Source: Pseudomonas fluorescens
GTDB lineage: Bacteria; Pseudomonadota; Gammaproteobacteria; Pseudomonadales; Pseudomonadaceae
Assembly (NCBI RefSeq): GCF_902497995.1
Contig: NZ_CABVII010000005.1
Coordinates: 186,001-250,000, forward strand
Direction: 5' to 3'
DNA: 64,000 nucleotides
Part shown: positions 60,855 to 64,000 of the stretch, one piece after another
Layout of the letters: every line of letters starts with the position of its first letter
Position numbering within the stretch: position 1 is the stretch's first letter
Position numbers and translations under genes: made by a program
Notes under the pieces: model-generated
What the model saw: only the letters and a program-made list of their open reading frames with translations
Databases searched by the model: none
What the model was told of the DNA's origin: nothing

Positions 60855-62554
60855 CATTCCAGGTCGAACTTCTTCTGCTTGTAGCCAATCTGCGCACGGC
60901 TCAAGCCCAACAACCTCGCGGCGGCACTGAGATTGCCGTCGCAGCGTTCGATGGCCGCCTTCACTACCACGGCCTCCAGATTCTCCAAAGTGATGCGTTG
61001 GTCGAGAAGGTGGTCCAGGAAAATGTCCACGGCCCGGCTTTCTCGCTGCTCATTCCCGACGTGCCCGTCACGGTTGAGTCCGGTGGTGACTTCGTTGTGC
61101 AGCGGATCAATGGGCGACATGAACAGGGTCGATGCATCGATCAGGCTATCGTGCTGCGCCAGGATCATGCCGCGTTCGATCACATTCTCCAGCTCCCGCA
61201 CATTGCCCGGCCAATCATGGGCCAGCAGGGCGTGGCGAGCCTTGTCGGTCAGCCCGCGTACGCGTTTACCCTCGCGCGCGGAGAACTTGTCGAGGAAGCG
61301 CTCCGCCAGCAAATACACGTCTTCCTTGCGATCACGCAGCGGCGGTATCGATACAGGGAAAACATTCAACCGGTAGAAGAGATCCTTGCGAAAGGTACCC
61401 TTGCTGACGGCGTCGGCAAGGTCGACGTTGGTTGCGGCGATGACTCTCACGTTTACTTTACGGGTAGTAGTGTCGCCGAGCCGGTCGATTTCGCCAGACT
61501 GCAGTGCACGCAGCATGCGGGTCTGGGCACCCATGCTGAGCTCGCCGACTTCGTCCAGGAACAGAGTTCCGCCGTCGGCCCGCTCGAAGCGCCCTGCGCG
61601 TGACGATTGCGCCCCGGTGTACGCACCTTTTTCGATGCCAAACAGCTCGGACTCGATCAACTCGCCGGGTAACGCCCCACAGTTGACGGCAACGAATGCC
61701 TTGTCGGCGCGTGGGCTGGCATTGTGGATCGCGCGGGCGAATACATCCTTGCCCACCCCGGTTTCACCCAACAGCAGCACAGTCACCGGGCTGGCGGCGG
61801 CTTTCTGGGCTAGGGACCAGGCCTGTTTGAAACAAGGTGCTTCGCCGATCAGGTCACCGGGAAGGACGTGTTCGGGCAGTGTCGATCGCAAGTCATCCAC
61901 CTGACTCTGCAGGGAAAGCAGTTGCTCGACCACCGAGTCGGTCTGGTAATAACGCAGCTCGTCCTCGACGTCGTCCCAGTCTTCGACCGGCTTGCCAATG
62001 AAGCGGCAGCTGTTCAGGCCGGTTTCGACTTCCTTGTGCAGAATGAATCGGCCCATCAGCCCGCTGACGTAACCTGTCGCATGGCCCAGTTCACTCCAGC
62101 AGACAGGCTGGTCGCTGGCGCCGTAGAGGGTATGGTGAATCTCGTTCTCGATCGAATTGCGCCATAGCGCGTCGATATAGTACAGGCCACCCTTGATGTC
62201 GATCTCCACAGCCTGCAGTTCGACCTTGACGATGCCTTCCAGGGCGTGGAGCAATGGCCCTTTGTGCAGGAGTTCCAGATCGGACAGACCTTGGTAACTG
62301 CTTCGTACGATTTTCGCATCACGCAAACCCGCGGCATAGCCGACCCGGGTGAGAATCCCGCGTGCGCGTTCGACACCCAGCGAATCGATCAGCTCCTTGC
62401 GCAGCGCGGAAAGAGCGGAGGAGTGCATCAAAACCATGCGTTCTTCATCAAGCCAAATCTGGCCAGTCTGGAAAGAAAAGCGAAGACGGGAAGCAACCTC
62501 TGCAATGCCCGGCGAGCTTTGTTCCCATCCGTTAAGACGAACGGCATTTTTCAT
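60854..62554 (-). CDS. dmpR: DmpR/XylR-family sigma-54-dependent activator of phenol catabolism
   Basis: 566 residues. Sensor (XylR_N about 20-130, V4R about 140-205), AAA+ domain with Walker A GETGVGKD (263-270), GAYTGA loop (310-315) and Walker B LFLDEV (331-336), and a C-terminal Fis-type [23 protein letters not shown]. Phenol-contact residues known from MopR have counterparts His103 and Trp131. Of the zinc-site residues, Cys152, Glu175 and Cys183 are present, but the third Cys is Thr (about 178) with a three-residue deletion. GAYTGA replaces the commoner GAFTGA. It is convergent with the dmp operon. Confidence 0.9.
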   Translation of the reverse strand: MKNAVRLNGWEQSSPGIAEVASRLRFSFQTGQIWLDEERMVLMHSSALSALRKELIDSLGVERARGILTRVGYAAGLRDAKIVRSSYQGLSDLELLHKGPLLHALEGIVKVELQAVEIDIKGGLYYIDALWRNSIENEIHHTLYGASDQPVCWSELGHATGYVSGLMGRFILHKEVETGLNSCRFIGKPVEDWDDVEDELRYYQTDSVVEQLLSLQSQVDDLRSTLPEHVLPGDLIGEAPCFKQAWSLAQKAAASPVTVLLLGETGVGKDVFARAIHNASPRADKAFVAVNCGALPGELIESELFGIEKGAYTGAQSSRAGRFERADGGTLFLDEVGELSMGAQTRMLRALQSGEIDRLGDTTTRKVNVRVIAATNVDLADAVSKGTFRKDLFYRLNVFPVSIPPLRDRKEDVYLLAERFLDKFSAREGKRVRGLTDKARHALLAHDWPGNVRELENVIERGMILAQHDSLIDASTLFMSPIDPLHNEVTTGLNRDGHVGNEQRESRAVDIFLDHLLDQRITLENLEAVVVKAAIERCDGNLSAAARLLGLSRAQIGYKQKKFDLE

Positions 62555-62642
62555 GACGTGGATGCCTATTATTTTTAGATGCGGGGATTGTATGCAGGCG
62601 AGCTTTTTTAAGCGACAAGAAGCTAAAACTTCCGTCGTGTGA
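62555..62642. other. Region upstream of dmpR
   Basis: Short AT-rich stretch before dmpR; should hold its promoter. No recognisable gene. Confidence 0.4.
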
Positions 62643-62726
62643 GCCTATCAATTGATCATGCAAGCCAATGCGGCGAAAGACGAGGCAGTGCAGAAGCTCA
62701 AAGACCACAGCAAAGAGGCGCCTTGA
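62643..62726 (+). pseudogene. Lytic transglycosylase (MltF-like) C-terminal tail fragment
   Basis: 28 codons, [20 protein letters not shown] followed by DHSKEAP and TGA. Almost the same as the tail of the pseudogene at 44745-45144 (about nine in ten bases agree), and in inverted orientation relative to it. Nothing of the gene is recognisable before 62643. Confidence 0.65.
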
Positions 62727-62869
62727 CTGATCAATGTGGCCACAGAGGCGAAAAAATCTTTTAAAACTACAATGAAGTGAGTTGAAACTGCCCTGGAAAA
62801 AACACCCGTGCCCTGGCCTGTGACCTGATGCAAAGAGCATCACGCTGACGCCGTGGCGAGGATGAGCGC
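62727..62869. other. Intergenic, no gene seen
   Basis: About 140 bases before the VIT1-like gene. AT-rich near 62750-62775, no feature recognised. Confidence 0.4.
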
Positions 62870-63532
62870 ATGCAAAGCACTGGAGAGCAAAAGCGGGCCC
62901 GTGTACTTGATCCGGTCGATCGTGTCACGGAGGTCATCTTCGGCCTGCTCATGGCAATGACCTTCACCGGAACAATCAGCGTGGCCACGTCTGGCCAGGA
63001 GGCAGAGCGCACGATGATGATCGCCGCGCTGGGTTGCAACCTCGCCTGGGGACTCGCGGACGCCGCGATGTATTTGTTGCGAACCCTGATCGAGCGCACA
63101 CGCAACCGTACGCTTCGTACCAACCTGCTCGGTGCGACGGATGCAGCTGCCGGCCAAGCGCTCATTGCCGAGGCGTTACCTACGCATATCGCGGCAGTGG
63201 TCCGCCCTGAGGAGCTGGAATTCCTGCGCCACCGCGTGGTCGAGTATTCATCCATGCCGGTACAGCCGCGTCTCGGTTGGGATGATTTCAGGGGAGCTGT
63301 CGGCGTTTTCATGTTGGTGGTGTTCTCGACATTCCCGCTTGTAGTGCCGTTTCTGTTGCTCGACCAGACGGCGCTCGCCGTGCGCGTGTCTAATCTGGTC
63401 GGACTCGGGATACTGTTCATCGCCGGTTGGATACTCTCGAAGTATGCCGGCGCAAAACCCTTGCAAGGCGGTCTTGCGATGGCAGTCACCGGGGCCGTTC
63501 TCATCACCGCGATCATCGCGCTCGGCGGATGA
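62870..63532 (+). CDS. VIT1/CCC1-family membrane protein
   Basis: 220 residues with about five membrane segments. Starts with DRVTEVIFGLLMAMTFTGTISVAT and ends in LSKYAGAKPLQGGLAMAVTGAVLITAI, matching bacterial proteins labelled VIT1/CCC1 transporter. Yeast and plant members move iron or manganese; bacterial roles are mostly unknown. Nothing around it suggests metal control. Confidence 0.75.
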   Translation: MQSTGEQKRARVLDPVDRVTEVIFGLLMAMTFTGTISVATSGQEAERTMMIAALGCNLAWGLADAAMYLLRTLIERTRNRTLRTNLLGATDAAAGQALIAEALPTHIAAVVRPEELEFLRHRVVEYSSMPVQPRLGWDDFRGAVGVFMLVVFSTFPLVVPFLLLDQTALAVRVSNLVGLGILFIAGWILSKYAGAKPLQGGLAMAVTGAVLITAIIALGG

Positions 63533-63544
63533 GCAGAAAGTAAC

Positions 63545-64000
63545 CTACCTGCGCTTGATGGTAGCTGTGCGTAGGGCGCTCATCACCGCCTGCGTGGCAT
63601 CTGCCCCCGCGGCAGGGCGGGTAAGCAGATCGGTCGCCCGGCTATCAAGCAAGCTACCTGCCTGGAAATAGCCCATGACGGTGGCGACGCTGCGGTGTTC
63701 GGTCATGGCCATCACCTCACCCAGCGGCACCCCTTGGCGACCGGCTTCGGTGACAAACCCCGACCTCAAACTGTGCGCGGCCCAATCCCCCTCCAGCCCC
63801 GCGAGCTGAGCGCGACGCTGGACGATGCGGGCGACTTGGTCCGCCGACAAAGCCGTGGTGCCGACCTTGCCGCCCTTGTACAAGCGGCGAAACAGCGGGC
63901 CGGCTTCGGCCGGCGCGACGGCCAGCCACGCCGCAAGCGCCTGGGCTGCCGGTCCGCGCAGCGGCTTCTCGCGACGGGTGCCGCCGGTGTCCGTCTTGGT
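63545..64000 (-). CDS. Tyrosine recombinase/integrase, C-terminal part, runs off the window
   Basis: 152 residues readable, open to the right edge. Catalytic box: AAHSLRSGFVTEAGRQG (HxxR), TEHRSVATVMGYFQ (second His and the nucleophilic Tyr). The start and the first catalytic Arg lie outside. Mobile-element associated; it borders the VIT1-like gene and the phenol region, so it may be part of the island or of a neighbouring element. Confidence 0.88.
   Translation of the reverse strand, partial: TKTDTGGTRREKPLRGPAAQALAAWLAVAPAEAGPLFRRLYKGGKVGTTALSADQVARIVQRRAQLAGLEGDWAAHSLRSGFVTEAGRQGVPLGEVMAMTEHRSVATVMGYFQAGSLLDSRATDLLTRPAAGADATQAVMSALRTATIKRR

Noticed and set aside
62646..62657. TCAATTGATCAT near dmpR, resembling a DmpR/XylR activator site
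   Set aside because: It is coding sequence of the lytic transglycosylase fragment (AYQLIM) and appears in the copy at 44.8 kb too; position relative to the dmp promoter is wrong.
62532..62843. 103-codon minus-strand frame upstream of dmpR
   Set aside because: It runs antisense over the lytic transglycosylase fragment, and its match to a frame near 44.8 kb only reflects that duplicated DNA.

Overview
The window looks like the chromosome of a soil Pseudomonas of the fluorescens/putida type. It is moderately GC-rich and carries OprD-family porins, a Bsr-type periplasmic amino-acid racemase, Pseudomonas-type REP palindromes (GCGAGC..GCTCGCTCCCACA) and many nutrient-scavenging operons. I see no rRNA or tRNA genes, CRISPR arrays or complete insertion sequences. 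Names and family assignments come from reading the translated sequences and recalling family members, not from a database search.

Layout. (1) 1-102: the 3' end of an OprD-type porin. (2) 215-4200: a salicylate module with a NahR-like LysR regulator, an aromatic-acid MFS importer and salicylate 1-hydroxylase. (3) 4430-12671: eight minus-strand genes (MFS, class II aldolase, D-2-hydroxyacid dehydrogenase, M20 amidohydrolase, second MFS, OprD porin, RidA, RraA-like) with a divergent LysR gene; the substrate is unknown. (4) 14046-21727: an amino-acid ABC importer (aapJQM plus a detached aapP), RidA, an ornithine-cyclodeaminase/ketimine-reductase paralogue, a CapA-like protein and a GntR/FCD regulator, linked by an identical 17-bp operator candidate. 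(5) 21890-29849: ornithine/arginine/citrulline use: periplasmic racemase, ornithine cyclodeaminase, basic amino-acid ABC importer, Lrp regulator, CtlX hydrolase and an internally deleted astA. (6) 30270-36450: L-threonate catabolism (ltnD, otnK, otnC, gntP-type permease, otnI, DeoR regulator). (7) 37418-42455: a caa3-type cytochrome c oxidase with two fused c-heme domains. (8) 43242-45144: a scrap zone with a MerR fragment, a truncated alpha/beta hydrolase and a deleted lytic transglycosylase. (9) 45209-49719: a two-gene unit, giant class III nucleotide cyclase plus patatin. (10) 49773-60814: mdcA and LysR fragments, then the phenol meta-cleavage operon (dmpKLMNOPQBD, porin, dmpEFG) behind a sigma-54 promoter, with a convergent DmpR-family activator. 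(11) 62643-64000: a second lytic transglycosylase fragment, a VIT1-like membrane protein and the 3' part of a tyrosine recombinase.

How the genes work together. Salicylate (salA/nahG) and phenol (dmpKLMNOP) both lead to catechol. The window encodes one catechol dioxygenase (dmpB) and only the hydrolytic lower branch (dmpD-E-G-F) to pyruvate, formate and acetyl-CoA. A-rich motifs of the AAnAAnAA type, the known Crc/Hfq recognition sequence, sit in front of many catabolic genes and suggest shared carbon catabolite repression. The phenol/cyclase block is bracketed by inverted fragments of the same lytic transglycosylase gene and has decayed gene pieces at its edges and an integrase nearby, so it looks like an acquired or rearranged island.
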